Notes: generated from the sequence alone by a model not told the origin. 64,000 nt of DNA from Narthecium ossifragum (GCA_963920575.1 OY986967.1:24879648-24943647); one strand, 5' to 3'; numbered from the stretch's first letter, positions 44,959-56,010 are shown. Program-made: numbers and translations.

Positions 44959-45818
44959 AGCCCAGAAAAGAGCCGTTGCAGGAGAAAGAAATAGCCGTTG
45001 GGAGGCTATTTGGAGGGGTTGGAGGCTCAGCTATAAAAGAGAAAGTCTAGCAAACTTGCCAAGGATTTAGAGGGAGCTAAGGGATTATTGTGATAATATT
45101 CTAGCAAGTTTTATTCTCTTCAATAGTGAGCTAAACCTTTGTAAAACTACTTCAAGTGTGAAGTAGACCTTGAGAGAAATATCCAATAGTGAGATTGGAG
45201 AGATTGTAAAGTTGCCAAGCACCCGTAAGCTTGGTGGAAAGGTTGCCAAGCACCCGGAAGCTTGGTGGACAACTTGTAAGAGGTCTTGCAAGTAGTGGAA
45301 CCTTAAGGAGTGCCTTGAGAGAGTGGACGTAGGCAAGGTTTGCCGAACCACTATAAAATAAGGTGCAATCTCTCTAACTCTCCTCTATCCTTCTATTTAA
45401 GTGCTTAATTATCTGCTCTTATCATTGCAAGCATATTACTTGATTAGACTCCTCCTACTCAGTTTTCCTTAATTGATTTTATTGTTTAAAGCCTAAGATA
45501 AGACCCCCTCTTAGAGCTTCACCCATAGACAATCACATGGCTCGAGTAAAAAGAGCCTTTGAAAGGAAATTTCCTAAAGCCACTGATGAGCAAATTGCTC
45601 AACACTGCTTTGATTATATGAAAAATCAAATCAATAATATGTTCCCTGGATCAGATAAGATATCTATTGGATCTGATGATCCTATGCAAGATGCTCAAGA
45701 CCCTTATGATAGGGATGAACAAGAAGCCTTATGGGATCAGTTGATGGCAGGAAAAGTACAAGGAAAGAAGCCTCTAGCCAAAGACGCACCAACTACTAGT
45801 GGGGCATCCACTAGTTAA

Positions 45819-46395
45819 AGGAGACAAAAAGAATCCCCTTTTCTGGCCATAAGCAGGGAATAAAGGCCACTCAACCGACTGCATCTTTTCCAGCACACGT
45901 AGTGGCGGGCCTCACTTGCACATGGCAGACAAAGCATAGTGGAAATCCACTGGCCGACATGATATAAAGGGAAATATTCCCTTCTCAATTATTGTACCCT
46001 CTCAATTATTGTTCGATGCCAGATAGCATCTAGTAGCCTCTAAGGCATCCCCCCACCTCTATATAAGGGGAAGAACTCTTCCGAGTTAGACACACTGGTT
46101 TCCACCCTTCTCTTCTCTTGTAACCTTCCTACTACCATTGTAACCAAAAGCATTCAGCTTTGCTACATCTCTTCCGTAAGTCTCTTTAAATTCTGTCTTT
46201 AATTTAGAGATATTTTTTGGAAGTTATATCCAAAGGCTGGAACGTTGAAACGTTCAGTTCTACCTTCCGATCTCGTCAAATAGATCGGTTGAATCGAGCG
46301 CCAATCTCCTCTGGATATTGATTTCTAATCAATACCTCCCCCTTCCGCCTTCCTGATTCTAGTGGTATGCAGATATAATCGATTAGAAAGATATA
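45819..46395 (+). promoter_or_regulatory. Pararetroviral intergenic region with promoter
   Basis: Non-coding after ORF2. CTCTATATAAGGGGAAG at about 46057 resembles a pararetroviral full-length-transcript promoter. CT-rich leader (about 46100-46150), then TGGTATGCAGA at 46363-46373, a decayed form of the tRNA-Met primer site TGGTATCAGAGC. This is the arrangement expected upstream of ORF1 in a circular genome. Confidence 0.6.
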
Positions 46396-46560
46396 AGCTT
46401 TAGGAAATGAGTTTTATATTTTTCTTTCATTATATATAATATATAAATAATATAGTATAATATATAAATAATATAGATATATTATATTATATTATATTAT
46501 ATATAAAATATTTTATTTATATATATATATATATTGAAAGTCATTAAAAAAATGATTGAA
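46396..46560. repeat. TA-rich tract at right viral/MITE boundary
   Basis: About 130 bp of 'tatataaataatata' and 'tattatattata' repeats separate the viral end from the right half of the MITE. A shorter counterpart lies at 33182-33215. Confidence 0.7.
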
Positions 46561-46700
46561 ATTTTAAATTTTAAAGTTTTTAAGTGATATAGGGAATCTG
46601 TTGGTTGAACAAGTCAAAAAGTGATTTCCTATATTAGTGAATGACATAAGATCACTTTAAAGTAGGAATAGGGATAGGGAAGCTGCTAAGAATGCTCTAA

Positions 46701-49454
46701 CCAAGGCACCGTGGCGGATATTCTCATAGGCATTGTCGTGAACTTTTTATAAATTGAACAGCATTTTTGTAAATAAGATGATTTAAGAGACAATTGCGTA
46801 CATATAAGAGCTTTTAGGGAGATACATGTAATTGACTCCATAAACTATCCTACCTGCAAGCCGTGATGTTTAAAAAATAAATAAATAATGGAAAATCAAA
46901 AAATAAAGTATAAAAAAGAAAAAAGAAAAAGACTTGCGTAATGAGATTTATCAAAGATTTGGCCATTACTTATCACACCCTTTTATCATGGTTATAGAGG
47001 TAGTGTGGGATTTATGTACCCAAACAGGATTTAAAAATTTGGACTTTGTTTAATTGCTGCATGCAAATAGGTGGAGATCACTCAAAAACATGCAGTAGAT
47101 CTACTGTTACTTCATCTACTGTGTTTCACTATGATCTCATCTTGTCCGGCCTGAAACATTTGAAAACAGATGGACTACTTACTTTGAAAGGCTCATCTCA
47201 GTTCTCAAGCCACCGAAGACAAAATAAGCCGCTATCTAACCAGGTTCAAGAAAGCATATTTCACAAGCGGCTCGTTTGGATTGAGGATTGGATTGTTTTA
47301 TATTATATATAAAACAAAGTTATGTAAGTATCAAAATTAGTTACGTAAGATGAAAAATAAAATATTTATCAAAATTAGTTATGTAAAATTACAGATAAAA
47401 TGTTTAAATGTATAAATGAGTTATGCATATTTATCCGATCTCCAAACGGCCCTAAAACTCTCCCCACCAAATAGACTTATGAGTGTGTAGCCACTTGCAC
47501 TAGGAAACAAGCTCCTTGTGTACTGGAAGTCGAAACAATGATAGTGACAATGATAATATGTTGCTGCACCAAGGAACAAGCCTTCAACCATTTTAAGCAC
47601 CAAATGCATGACAAACACGTCTGGGAAAGTACATAAGATCTGTCTAAACTCTAGCCTTCGGGCTTATATAGTAAAAAAAAACAGCACACATTAGTCATTG
47701 AGTTGGTTAAATGTCTATTTTTCTCCGAGAGTGTCATTTAAGCAAAATTCTATTGATGCTTAAACAAATTCTATTGAAAATGGTACCTGAGATGTCATTA
47801 CGGATTTTTTTTTAATCATGCATAGTGCCTTACAAAATTGTCAGAACTAAAGAAAAATCTTTTCATTTACATCGCAATGGATACTACTATACAACTCTGA
47901 CACAGTAATAATTGTGCAAATATCATAGTATGGTACCTTTCATAGTCTAGCAGCCACGCAAAGAGATCGATTAATTAAAAGGATATAGGTGGACAAGTAT
48001 ACCACAGACATAAATTCCATCTAAGAGACAACCAATTTATATGTCACATGTAGAGTGAGAAGACCAGGAAGGAAGGAACCTATGTTCAAATGAGAATATC
48101 AAAGCCAAGAAAGAACAGCGAAGAAGAAAGATTTTACTACTAATTAGTTACGAAAAAAAGTAAATCTCCATGCTTATCAAGCAGCGGCGGTCAACAGATA
48201 AGGGATGAAAACCTCTTGCAGTTCACCTAAATACTACAATCCACTATCAGAAGCAGAAATGACATGGTATGTCCAAAGAAGGCTCCATCCATCTTTCCTT
48301 TCAAATAAACCTAACCAATAATATAAGCATATCTTAAGTTTAATGCCACCTGAAAAGATGTATGAATGCGAAGAGGGTCATATGAATGAGAAAAGATAGA
48401 AGGATGTCAGATGTTATCGAGCCATAAATGCAAATTGAATGCTCAGCCTCAACATTAAGTATCAGGTTAAAAGAAAAACTAAAAAGTTCCTCATAATTCA
48501 GATTTCCGACAATAAAGGGTCCACAAATATGCTTCCTGATTAACAGCCAAAAAGCAGAGAAATAAAGTCTATGTATATTCACCAATATCTCTACTATTCC
48601 ATGCACAACAAGTCACTGATGGCACCCATTTTGCCCTAACTTTGCCACTAGAATCAAACATGACACCCGCAGTAATCCAATATCGATTTTACCTTCCATT
48701 TAGAAAATCATAATGCATCATTGTAACCAGACCACTGGCAAATTATTCTATATAAAAAACACATGTTTAACAAGTGTAGCTACTGATTTAATCTTCCTAG
48801 TGGTATCTGATCATAAAATTTTTTACACGTCTTCCTCGAGCAGAATTTACCATTGCACATGAACAATATTACAAGCAGCATCAGCATTAAGCTAGCAGAC
48901 TGGCGGAAAGAACTGCCCAATCCTCCACCATAAGTGCTCCATAACAAAACATTAGGTAAGCAGCAGGTGATTGCCAGGTACGCATGAATAGAACAAGAAG
49001 AACTAATTGATATACAATAAATTTACACCACAGATTCAAATGAAAAGAAAGAGCATGCTAGCATATACAACTGACCAAGATGTGCATGACAATATACTTC
49101 TCCAAAACTCCCAACAAAAGGAAGAAGTACCAATTACTCATGAAATAACTTATAACTTATATTGGTCTTGAACAAGTCATAAGACATTATCTGGTAAGGT
49201 TGCAAGAACAGCAACAAATGAATGAAGTCATAATACAACAGACACATCTCTCTCCTCACATTATTCATATACAAGCTCTTGAGCATTTCCAAACCCTGAG
49301 AGGCTTATATAAAACTCTAACCAAAAAGTTCGAGAACACTACATCTGTCCTAAAACAAACTCCTTCGAGATTGCAATTTCTCATACCCCGCAAAACAACA
49401 TCATGATAACAAATCCACCAGGGACATAAAGGCGTCTACATCTGCTCATATATC
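46701..49454. other. Intergenic with one MITE and a protease-promoter relic
   Basis: At 47041-47110 a segment matches the upstream flank of protease E (ggactttgtt.aat.gctgcatgcaaatag, then 'catgcagtaga'), probably a relic or dispersed repeat. A MITE lies at 47273-47448. The remaining 2 kb (47450-49454) has no supported gene; its right end will include the 3' UTR of the RING gene. Confidence 0.45.
47273..47448. mobile_element. MITE with imperfect inverted ends
   Basis: Starts CGTTTGGATTGAGGAT and ends ATCCGATCTCCAAACG (inverse with a few mismatches), 176 bp. Interior repeats 'tcaaaattagttaygtaa'. Related ends to the MITEs at 9447 and 10182. Confidence 0.6.
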
Positions 49455-50603
49455 CTACAGGTCAGACAACATTTCGAAATCATACCTCAACCTTGACTCC
49501 TCCACCACCACCCCCTCCTCATCGCCACTGCTGCCACCACCACCTGCCCTCCTCGCCTTCCAGCTCTCGTACTCCACATCATCTGTTGGCAACTCATACC
49601 GGCAGACAGGGCATGTGTTCCGGATAACAAGCCATGGCAAGATGCAATCACCATGGTAATGATGCGTGCAAGGCAGCTTCGTTGCCCTCTCCTCCGGAGA
49701 GATCCCATCCTTACAAACAGCGCACAATGTGTTGTTCTTCGCGACATCCTCTTCGGAAAGAAAGACGGTTGGGAGGTCCTTGACCACAGATTTGGCCGCC
49801 GGGGGAGTCCCCTTGATAGCCAAATCATTATCCGGGAATTGCCCAATTAAGACCTCATACTCCGAAGTATAAACATAGTCTTCATGATCATCGCCAATAT
49901 AAGACTCCGCATCATCATGGTTCCTCCCTACCGACAAGAGGAACTCCCAATCAATGTTCGTCACCAATTCTTCTTGATTCCCCCCATTGTCGCCTCCGGA
50001 CTCCTCGATTCTTTCATCAGCCCTCAACTCGTCAACCTCCTCCCACTCGAGCTCCTCAAGGGGATCATCTCTCCTGTCCTGCTCAATATGGAGGCAATCC
50101 CAACAAAGGGGAATCCCAGAATCAGCCGAGACCCGATCCCGACACACGGCGGCGTCGTGCTCGAAAACCTCGCCACCCAACTCAGAAACCTCGCGACCCA
50201 ACGCCACGATCTGCTCGCCATCGTCGGAGCCCGAGTCGGATCCGAACCCAACAATCCGCAACCCGTCGGGATCCAACGGCCTCGCCCGGGAAAACTCAAT
50301 GGAATCAGAGACGGAGCTCCTCCGCCCCAAGAAGAACTCGTCGGCGCCCCAATCGGATCCAGATCCCAGCATCACCTCCCGATCCTCCTGCACCTCGGAT
50401 CCAGAACCGAATCCCATCGCTATTCTGAGGAAGTCTGACCCCATCTCCTCCGGGGGCTCGAAGATCCTCGAATCGTGGAAATCTAGGGCGTCGGGGAACG
50501 GATCGGGGTCCCCACACCGGAGGGCGAAGGGGTCTTCGTCATCTAGGGTTTCCGGCGGGTACTCTTCGAGGGAGAGGAGGAAGAGATCTGAGACCCCCGG
50601 CAT
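49455..50603 (-). CDS. RING-H2 finger E3 ubiquitin ligase
   Basis: Single exon, 382 residues from the ATG at 50603 (MPGVSDLFLLSLEEYPPETL). The long, acidic, Ser/Gly-rich N-terminal part (1-280) has no domain that I recognise. The C3H2C3 RING lies at 294-334: C294 A V C297, C312, H314, H317, C320, C331 P V C334, with the WLVIRNTCPVC segment typical of plant CIP8/RING-type ligases. Preceded by the conserved 'LPTVFLSEEDV' lead-in (277-287). A Gly-rich acidic tail follows. It would transfer ubiquitin from E2 to unknown targets, probably soluble in cytoplasm or nucleus (no membrane segment). The upstream flank has a GA/CT-rich tract (50630-50665) common in plant 5' UTRs. Intact, likely functional; antisense frames are shadows. 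Confidence 0.92.
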   Translation of the reverse strand: MPGVSDLFLLSLEEYPPETLDDEDPFALRCGDPDPFPDALDFHDSRIFEPPEEMGSDFLRIAMGFGSGSEVQEDREVMLGSGSDWGADEFFLGRRSSVSDSIEFSRARPLDPDGLRIVGFGSDSGSDDGEQIVALGREVSELGGEVFEHDAAVCRDRVSADSGIPLCWDCLHIEQDRRDDPLEELEWEEVDELRADERIEESGGDNGGNQEELVTNIDWEFLLSVGRNHDDAESYIGDDHEDYVYTSEYEVLIGQFPDNDLAIKGTPPAAKSVVKDLPTVFLSEEDVAKNNTLCAVCKDGISPEERATKLPCTHHYHGDCILPWLVIRNTCPVCRYELPTDDVEYESWKARRAGGGGSSGDEEGVVVEESRLRYDFEMLSDL

Positions 50604-51284
50604 GAATGGGGGGAGGAGAGAGAGAGGTGTGAACCGGAGAAGAGAGAGAGAGAGAGGCGTTCTATTTTGTGAAGCGCTGGCGGTGGATTTATTTGGGGAG
50701 GCGAAGGATTCGGTGGGTCACGTGCTTTTGCACGTGGGGGGATTTAAATAAACAAAAAAAACAAAATTGGGTTAAACGTCAGAACTTTTTAGTTTTAATG
50801 CTTCTGTTTTAATTTTGGGGAATTTAATTTAATAAGTTACTTAGTTTTTAGGTAATTACATAAATCTTTATATTGGGTTGTTGGGACAGGAGAGTTTAAG
50901 GTTGAGAGGTTGTTGACAAACAGTGATGTTTAGCAACACAAGTGTTCTTAAGAAGACTGATGAAGAGAGAAAGGAACGTTTGATAATAGAGGCATGATTC
51001 TTAATTAGTTGTATATATATAATCATGTAAACGTGAAGATTCATGAGAAAAATGTATGCATGATTCCATTTCCAACTGGAGAAAAAGGACTAGTGCTGAC
51101 AAGTGACAACACATACGCTGTAATATCATATACTAGGTGTGGCCCGTGCAAATTGCACGGTTTTAAGTGGGAATAGAAGACAACGAACCCACAATACGTT
51201 TATAAATATAACTGAAAAACTGCGGGATGAATCCAATATCAAATTCATATATATCAAACGTATATAGTTAGATTAGATATCTAA
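50604..51284. other. Upstream flank of RING gene
   Basis: Includes the (GA)n 5' UTR-like tract (50630-50665), then AT-rich sequence. 'actaggtgtggcccgtgcaa' (51134) is a phrase recurrent at plant MITE/Helitron-like ends. No gene. Confidence 0.4.
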
Positions 51285-52013
51285 ATCAACCTTATAAGGA
51301 GCAATAATGGTTAACCTGTATTAATTCATATCCCCTAAGTTTCTTTATATATATTCTCTAAGTTTGCTTTATATAAACCTGCATTAATTCATATCAACCT
51401 AAGTTCTATTAATATTATCTTATATGCAACTAGTACTCACCTGTGCCCCTGACACAGTTTTTAGTTATTGTTAATATAAAATTTTAACAAACTCTCTGTA
51501 GTTTGTCTGATTAGATGGCTGTGTTGACCTGTAGGTGGTTCAGGGTTCGAAGGTTGGTCATAGCTTTTTGTTCACTGCCACCATAATTATATAAGTCTAA
51601 CTTAGGGTATATAAAATAAATATAAATATAAGTCTTTGCATATTGCATAAGATAATATTAATAGAACTTAGGTTTATATGAATTAATGCAGCTTTATATA
51701 AAGCAAACTTAGAGAATATATATAAAGAAACTTATGGGATATGAATTAATGCAGGTTAACCGTTATTGCTCCTTATAAGGTTGATATGCAAATACTTATA
51801 TTTATTTTATATACCCTAAGTTACACTTATAATATTTTATTTTATAGGCTATGTTTTATGGTGGCAGTGAACAAAAAACTATGACCAACCTTCGAACCCT
51901 GGACCACCTACGAGTCAACACAGCCGTCTAACCAGACAAACTACAGGGAGTTTGTTAAAATTTTATATTAACAATAACTAAAAACTGTGCCAGGAAGCAC
52001 AGGTGAGTACTAG
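51285..52013. repeat. Interleaved inverted repeats A-B-A'-B'
   Basis: Segment A (51285-51426, atcaaccttataaggagcaa ...) is inverted as A' at 51645-51786. Segment B (51429-51585, actagtactcacctgtgc ...) is inverted as B' at 51857-52013. Similarity is high by eye in both pairs. The B arms end in CTAGTACTCACCTGTGCC-type termini. A partial third terminus, followed at once by the A-type words 'ccttataaggttgat', lies at 52067-52102. Order A-B-A'-B' is not a simple palindrome. Confidence 0.8.
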
Positions 52014-54560
52014 TCATATATAACACTTAATCTCTCTCTTGATTGACTAAGATATATATATATACTAGTACTCACCTGTGCCCTCCTTATAAGGTTGATA
52101 ACTTTATGAAAACATACTAAATATCATAATATATCCCCTCTAAGACTAAGTGTGAATAATATCATTTCCTATAACCTCTGCTGTCTAATTACTAATTAGC
52201 CTTAAACATGATATATATATATATATATTTACATTACAAAATGACTAAGATGTCTTTGGACACTAAAATAGAAATTTAAAAAACACACATATAGGGACGC
52301 GCATAATAATTGTGCATAGTTTAAGCAATTTCACTTATATATTCACATTAAATTAAAACAAATTATATATGCGCCATAAAAGTAATCAATACACCCACAT
52401 TACTCTATGGGGTCCGTATATACGCACCACCATAATCTATTAAGATCACCACAATTTTTTTAAAATACCGAAAATACATGTTCTTCATCTCTCGTGGTGA
52501 TGGTGCTGGCCACCGGTGGCGGGGTAGCCGGGGTGGGCTGCGGTGATCGGCGAGGCCGAGCAGTGGAGGGCAAGAGAACGGGATCCGCCTTAGATCCAAA
52601 CACAGGAATGAATCCGCTCATTCCCCATTCAAGCGGATTCGTCCCATTCCACTTATCCTAACAGGCCTTGAAATTAAATAGACCTCACAAATTACCTAAA
52701 ATACGTGAAAGCATATATATGAAATAAATCAACCACACACAAGAAGGAAGACACACGATTTTTAACGTGGAAAAACCCTCATGGGAAAAAACCACGGGTC
52801 CACCGCAGGACCAGGCGAAATCAATCCACTAAAAAGCAAGACTACCGTGTACACAAGTTAACAAGACTTACTGTATTGACTCCTCAAATACACGCCGTCG
52901 TCCTCGCACTTGCTCGACTCCTCGAATCACGATCCGCAACTTTTTTTTCTTAATTGATCGCCTCCGTACGTACCTTTTCACGCCGCTTCCATACACCTCA
53001 ATATCGTTGTCACCCACGTGACCTTCAAGAGTCGTAGCACCAAACGTTGCCCAGTCCTGCACTCTATCTTTTCACTTAATCATCTCCGTCACTTTTTCCA
53101 TCATTAATGCCATGCTCATTAATGCACTCTCACTAATGCCCTCTCATTAATGCCACTCTTCTCCTTTTCCTTTCTCTGATCACCAAGCAGCCGAGTGTCG
53201 CCCTCCTCTTCTCTAGCGTATCAGCAAAGCAATGCCCTCATCTTCTTCCGCTCGCTGCCGCTCTTCTCTTTTTCTCCCTTAATTCCTCATTTTCACCGAG
53301 AGCACGTCACACCGCGGCCGCCGTCTCATCTTTCTCTTTTCCCTGTTTTTCCATGGCCACCTACATCAATTTTGCCATCCTCTCCATATGAGCAGCTAGG
53401 GCATCCTCCTTCAGCCGTCCGATCATCCTTTCTCTCAAGTTCCAATTCAACGACAGTGATTAACTTGATCCGATTAGTATGTAATTAATTCAAATTTATC
53501 TCAATTAGTATTGTATAAATCATAATACAAATTTAATTAATTTTAAAATTAAATCGATAAAATTGTCAATAAATATGAAATCTAGACATGATTCCTCACG
53601 GCCTGAAAACGATGTGAAGATGAGAGGACCCTTTACAGATGCTTCATCCCAAATTCGAGTGAAATGTGAGGCATTGACCCTATTTGGGTGTTGTAGCCAT
53701 GTGGATAGCGCTTTTTTTTTTTTTGGCAAATCTACACCATTGAAGTATTGAACCTATGTGCATCATTGTGCCTTTCGCATTGTGGCCTTCGCTTCTCCTG
53801 TCTGCTATCTTTATGCTACCGGGACTTGTTTCGTTTCCCACATCTTGGGTACTGAAAACAGTCTTGTTCTAGCTCCAACTATGTTGAACTGCTTAAATCT
53901 TGAAGGGTGTTGCTATATCAGTGGCATGGCCAGATTGCAGAAAAGATCCTTCTCTAGTCAGATTTGATGCATTTAGAAAAGACTGAAGACCGGCCCTCCA
54001 AACAAATAGCTCATATAGGGTTTAATAAAAATGTTTTAAACCTGCCTCCTGGCAGGTTTAAAATCAATAGGTTTCTCAAGAATCAGTGTCGGTGGCTCTT
54101 TTCCACTATGTTTGTCCAAAACCACTTGTCATATCTTGGTGTATAATGCTGTCCCTGTTCTTGTCTCTTCTCCCTCACATGTACTCAAATGCTCAGCCCG
54201 CATGGTGTTATATTCATGTCTTTCACATGTTCCATATTGCATTGTCACTACGTGAGAATGATTGCTGGGTTTTTCCAGGTTTACTGGGCCGGTCGGCACA
54301 GCGTACAAATGTGATGCTAGTGGGTTACTCCCATTGTCTCTATGTCATCGAGCTCGAGGCTATGTGATGAAAACTCGCATGGAAAATAATGTCATCGAGC
54401 TCGAGGCTATGGGACTACATGTTGGTTGCAGCAAAGAGTTGGTCACGTGTTGAACATGAGCTTCGGAGGATTTAATGAAGAGATTGAGCTAAGACTCGGA
54501 GGCCTCGATGCATGATCGGGTGGAGGTCCTTGAGGCTACACATTAAGTGACATGGATCCT
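52014..54560. other. Intergenic, decayed repeats
   Basis: (TA)n at 52050 and 52210. A 52738-52870 segment (acgtggaaaaaccctcatgg ..) resembles the interior of the copia LTR at 58600-58690. A short tandem repeat of 'ctcattaatgcc' lies at 53103-53155. A 21 bp direct repeat (gtcatcgagctcgaggctatg) occurs at 54345 and 54402. No gene supported; short frames here lack any recognisable domain. Confidence 0.4.
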
Positions 54561-54599
54561 TAGCCGTTGGATGAACTCTACGGCGTGATCAAACGACTC

Positions 54600-55480
54600 A
54601 GCCCTTTCTTCCCTCAAAGAATACTGGAGACCTTCCTCGACGCCCCTTCGATCTCGATCCAGCCTTGTTCGCCAGGATCCAGCCTCGATCGGGCCTTGGT
54701 TCGTCGTTATCCACCTCCAGTGAACGCCACCGTTCCGGCTCCCCTGCTACCGTCCAGATCTCCTCTGCTTCGCCGGGGTCGTCGAGGGCGCCGAGGGTTC
54801 CAAGGTCGGTCTTCGCCAAGGTTGTGCATCTCCGGGGTCGCCGAGGTCAGGCTTCTCCGAGGCCGTCGAGTACGCCGAGGTCGGGCTTCCCCGAGGTTGC
54901 CGAGGTCGGGCTTCTCCGAGGTCGCCGAGTACATCAAGGGTCGGAGCCTCACCTCGAAAATCGAGGCCGTAGTCGCCGAGGATGTTAGGGTCACCAAGGT
55001 CCTGCTTCTTCGACGCCCCATTCCGGCCCCTCTACTTTGCTATCAGCCTCCCCTGCTTCGTTGAGGTCATCGAGGGGCGGCCTTGGATGTCGGAGTCGAG
55101 GTCGACGGAGCTTCTGATATCGAGGCCGAGGTCGCCGAGGTCGGGTTTCCCCGGGGTCACCGAGTATGCCAAGGGTCGGAGGTGTACCCCGGATGTCGGA
55201 GTCGAGGTCATCGGAGCTTCACTTCTGATATCGAGGCCGAGGTCATCGAGAACTCCAACGTCGCCGAGGTAGGGCTCCTCCGGGGTTGCCGATGTCGTCG
55301 AGGACTCAGAGGTTGCAGAGGTCGCTGGGGTCGGAGCTGTCGAGGCCGAGGTCATCGAGATCGCTGGGGTCGGATGTTGAAGCCGAGGTTGTCGAGTACG
55401 TCGGGCTTCTCCGAGGCTGTTGAGGTCGGATGTTGAGGCTGAGGTCGTCGAAGACTCCGAGGTCGGGCTCTGTTCGAATG
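54600..55480. repeat. GC-rich degenerate minisatellite
   Basis: Variants of 'ccgaggtcgggcttctccgaggtcg' repeat irregularly over about 880 bp, with longer second-order duplications (for example 'cttctgatatcgaggccgag' near 55103 and 55218). All six frames are open in places because of the repeat. I do not call a protein. Confidence 0.65.
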
Positions 55481-55589
55481 CCGACGGGTACCGCTCCGCC
55501 CAGCTCTCGCGAGTTGCAGCGCCGTCAGCGTTCCTTTCTTCTCCTTCGCCATGGCCTCCTCACCTTCTCCTTTGTTCTCGTAGTCGAGC

Positions 55590-56010
55590 TCCACCAACGT
55601 CGTCGTCCTTCTCGCCATCGACCTCGCCATGGCCTTCATTGCCGCCGTGAACGCCTTGTACTTCTAGCGCATCGTCTCCACCAACGTCGTTGTCACCGCC
55701 AAGATGCCCACGCTGCCCTGGATAAGGTGGTTCGCCACCTCCCAGCAACACAGGAATGCCCCCCAGGCGTTGATTTGGAAGGTGTGATCCCATTCCTCTA
55801 CGGTGGTGGTGGCGCTCGGGGATTACTTGGGGTCGAGGACGCCGGTGTTGTGGGCGAGAATGTGGGGCTTTGATGTCGAAGAGCTCCGCCGAAGAGAGAT
55901 TTGATGCCCAAGGGATCGAGAACGTCGGTGCGTACGGGTTGGTGAGGCGTGACCTTGCTAGCCACTGGTGTGGTGGGATGCGATGACCACATCTTGCCCC
56001 CCGGGTCGAA
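55590..56010 (-). pseudogene. Short-chain dehydrogenase/reductase relic
   Basis: The minus-strand frame reads PHILAHNTGVLDPK, stop, then TTVEEWDHTFQINAWGAFLCCWEVANHL, GILAVTTTLVETMR, stop, and KYKAFTAAMKAMA. These align by eye with the SDR core HILVNNAG, W(D)..F.IN..GAFL, and the YxxxK region (here K-Y-K-A-F-T-A-A-M-K; YAAYTASK in active enzymes). A shifted frame just upstream reads RTDVLDPLGIKSLF, like the DVSDP.QVKSLFD helix. Cofactor and catalytic residues are eroded. Adjacent to the Tat-like element's interior, so it may be captured sequence. Confidence 0.65.

Larger units (their letters stand above)
41764..45521 (+). mobile_element. Gag-only Ty1/copia-type LTR element
   Basis: Perfect 5 bp TSD CCCAT (41759-41763 and 45522-45526). 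LTRs are 41764-42765 and 44536-45521 (T[G/A]TTAGCCYAGATATTG ... TTAGAGCTTCA), nearly identical by eye. The tRNA-Met primer site TGGTATAAGAGC is at 42768-42779. A polypurine tract (aaaaagagggagat) lies directly before the right LTR. The internal 1.77 kb codes only for Gag. Complete, young and non-autonomous. Confidence 0.9.
41111..45818 (+). pseudogene. Pararetroviral ORF2 (unknown function), split by copia element
   Basis: ATG at 41111, 54 bp after the RT-RNase H stop. The first part runs to 41763, the second from 45527 to 45818. Without the insertion and one copy of its TSD the phase is continuous, about 314 codons in total. Trp-rich N-terminal part (WDYKDAFYLSF, WIYDWWHKYGAEL); basic then Asp/Glu-rich C-terminus ending in TTSGASTS. 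Position matches the downstream ORF2 described for florendoviruses, whose role is unknown. The insertion disables it. Confidence 0.72.
39166..46395 (+). mobile_element. Endogenous pararetrovirus (florendovirus-like), copy 2, 5'-truncated
   Basis: Starts in the protease/RT linker (matching about 35610 of copy 1), then a complete RT-RNase H frame, a downstream ORF2, a non-coding region with a promoter-like TATA box (about 46059-46067) and a decayed tRNA-Met-like primer site (TGGTATGCAGA, 46363). It is in the same orientation as copy 1. Interrupted in ORF2 by a gag-only copia element (41764-45521). The right boundary is in TA-rich DNA. Confidence 0.8.
32947..46697. mobile_element. PIF/Tourist-like MITE, split by an endogenous pararetrovirus cluster
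   Basis: Left end GAGCATTATCAACAGGTTCC; right end, inverted, GAGCATTCTTAGCAGCTTCC. The flanking 3 bp TSD TAA is on both sides (32944-32946 and 46698-46700). MITE sequence occupies about 32947-33205 and 46560-46697, with AT-rich sequence next to the virus on both sides. Everything between is later insertion. The 'GAGCATYWYCAACAG' terminus and TAA duplication are typical of PIF/Harbinger MITEs. Confidence 0.72.

Noticed and set aside
47041..47110. Promoter of an unseen protease gene
   Set aside because: Matches the upstream flank of protease E but no protease coding sequence follows on either strand.
49987..50751. 254-codon plus-strand frame
   Set aside because: Antisense shadow of the RING-H2 gene, Ser/Pro-rich without domains.
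53758..54453. Cluster of short plus-strand frames
   Set aside because: No domains, no conserved motifs; cannot be told from chance.
54567..55873. Long plus-strand frames (up to 165 codons)
   Set aside because: Built from the GC-rich minisatellite and antisense to the SDR relic; composition explains them.
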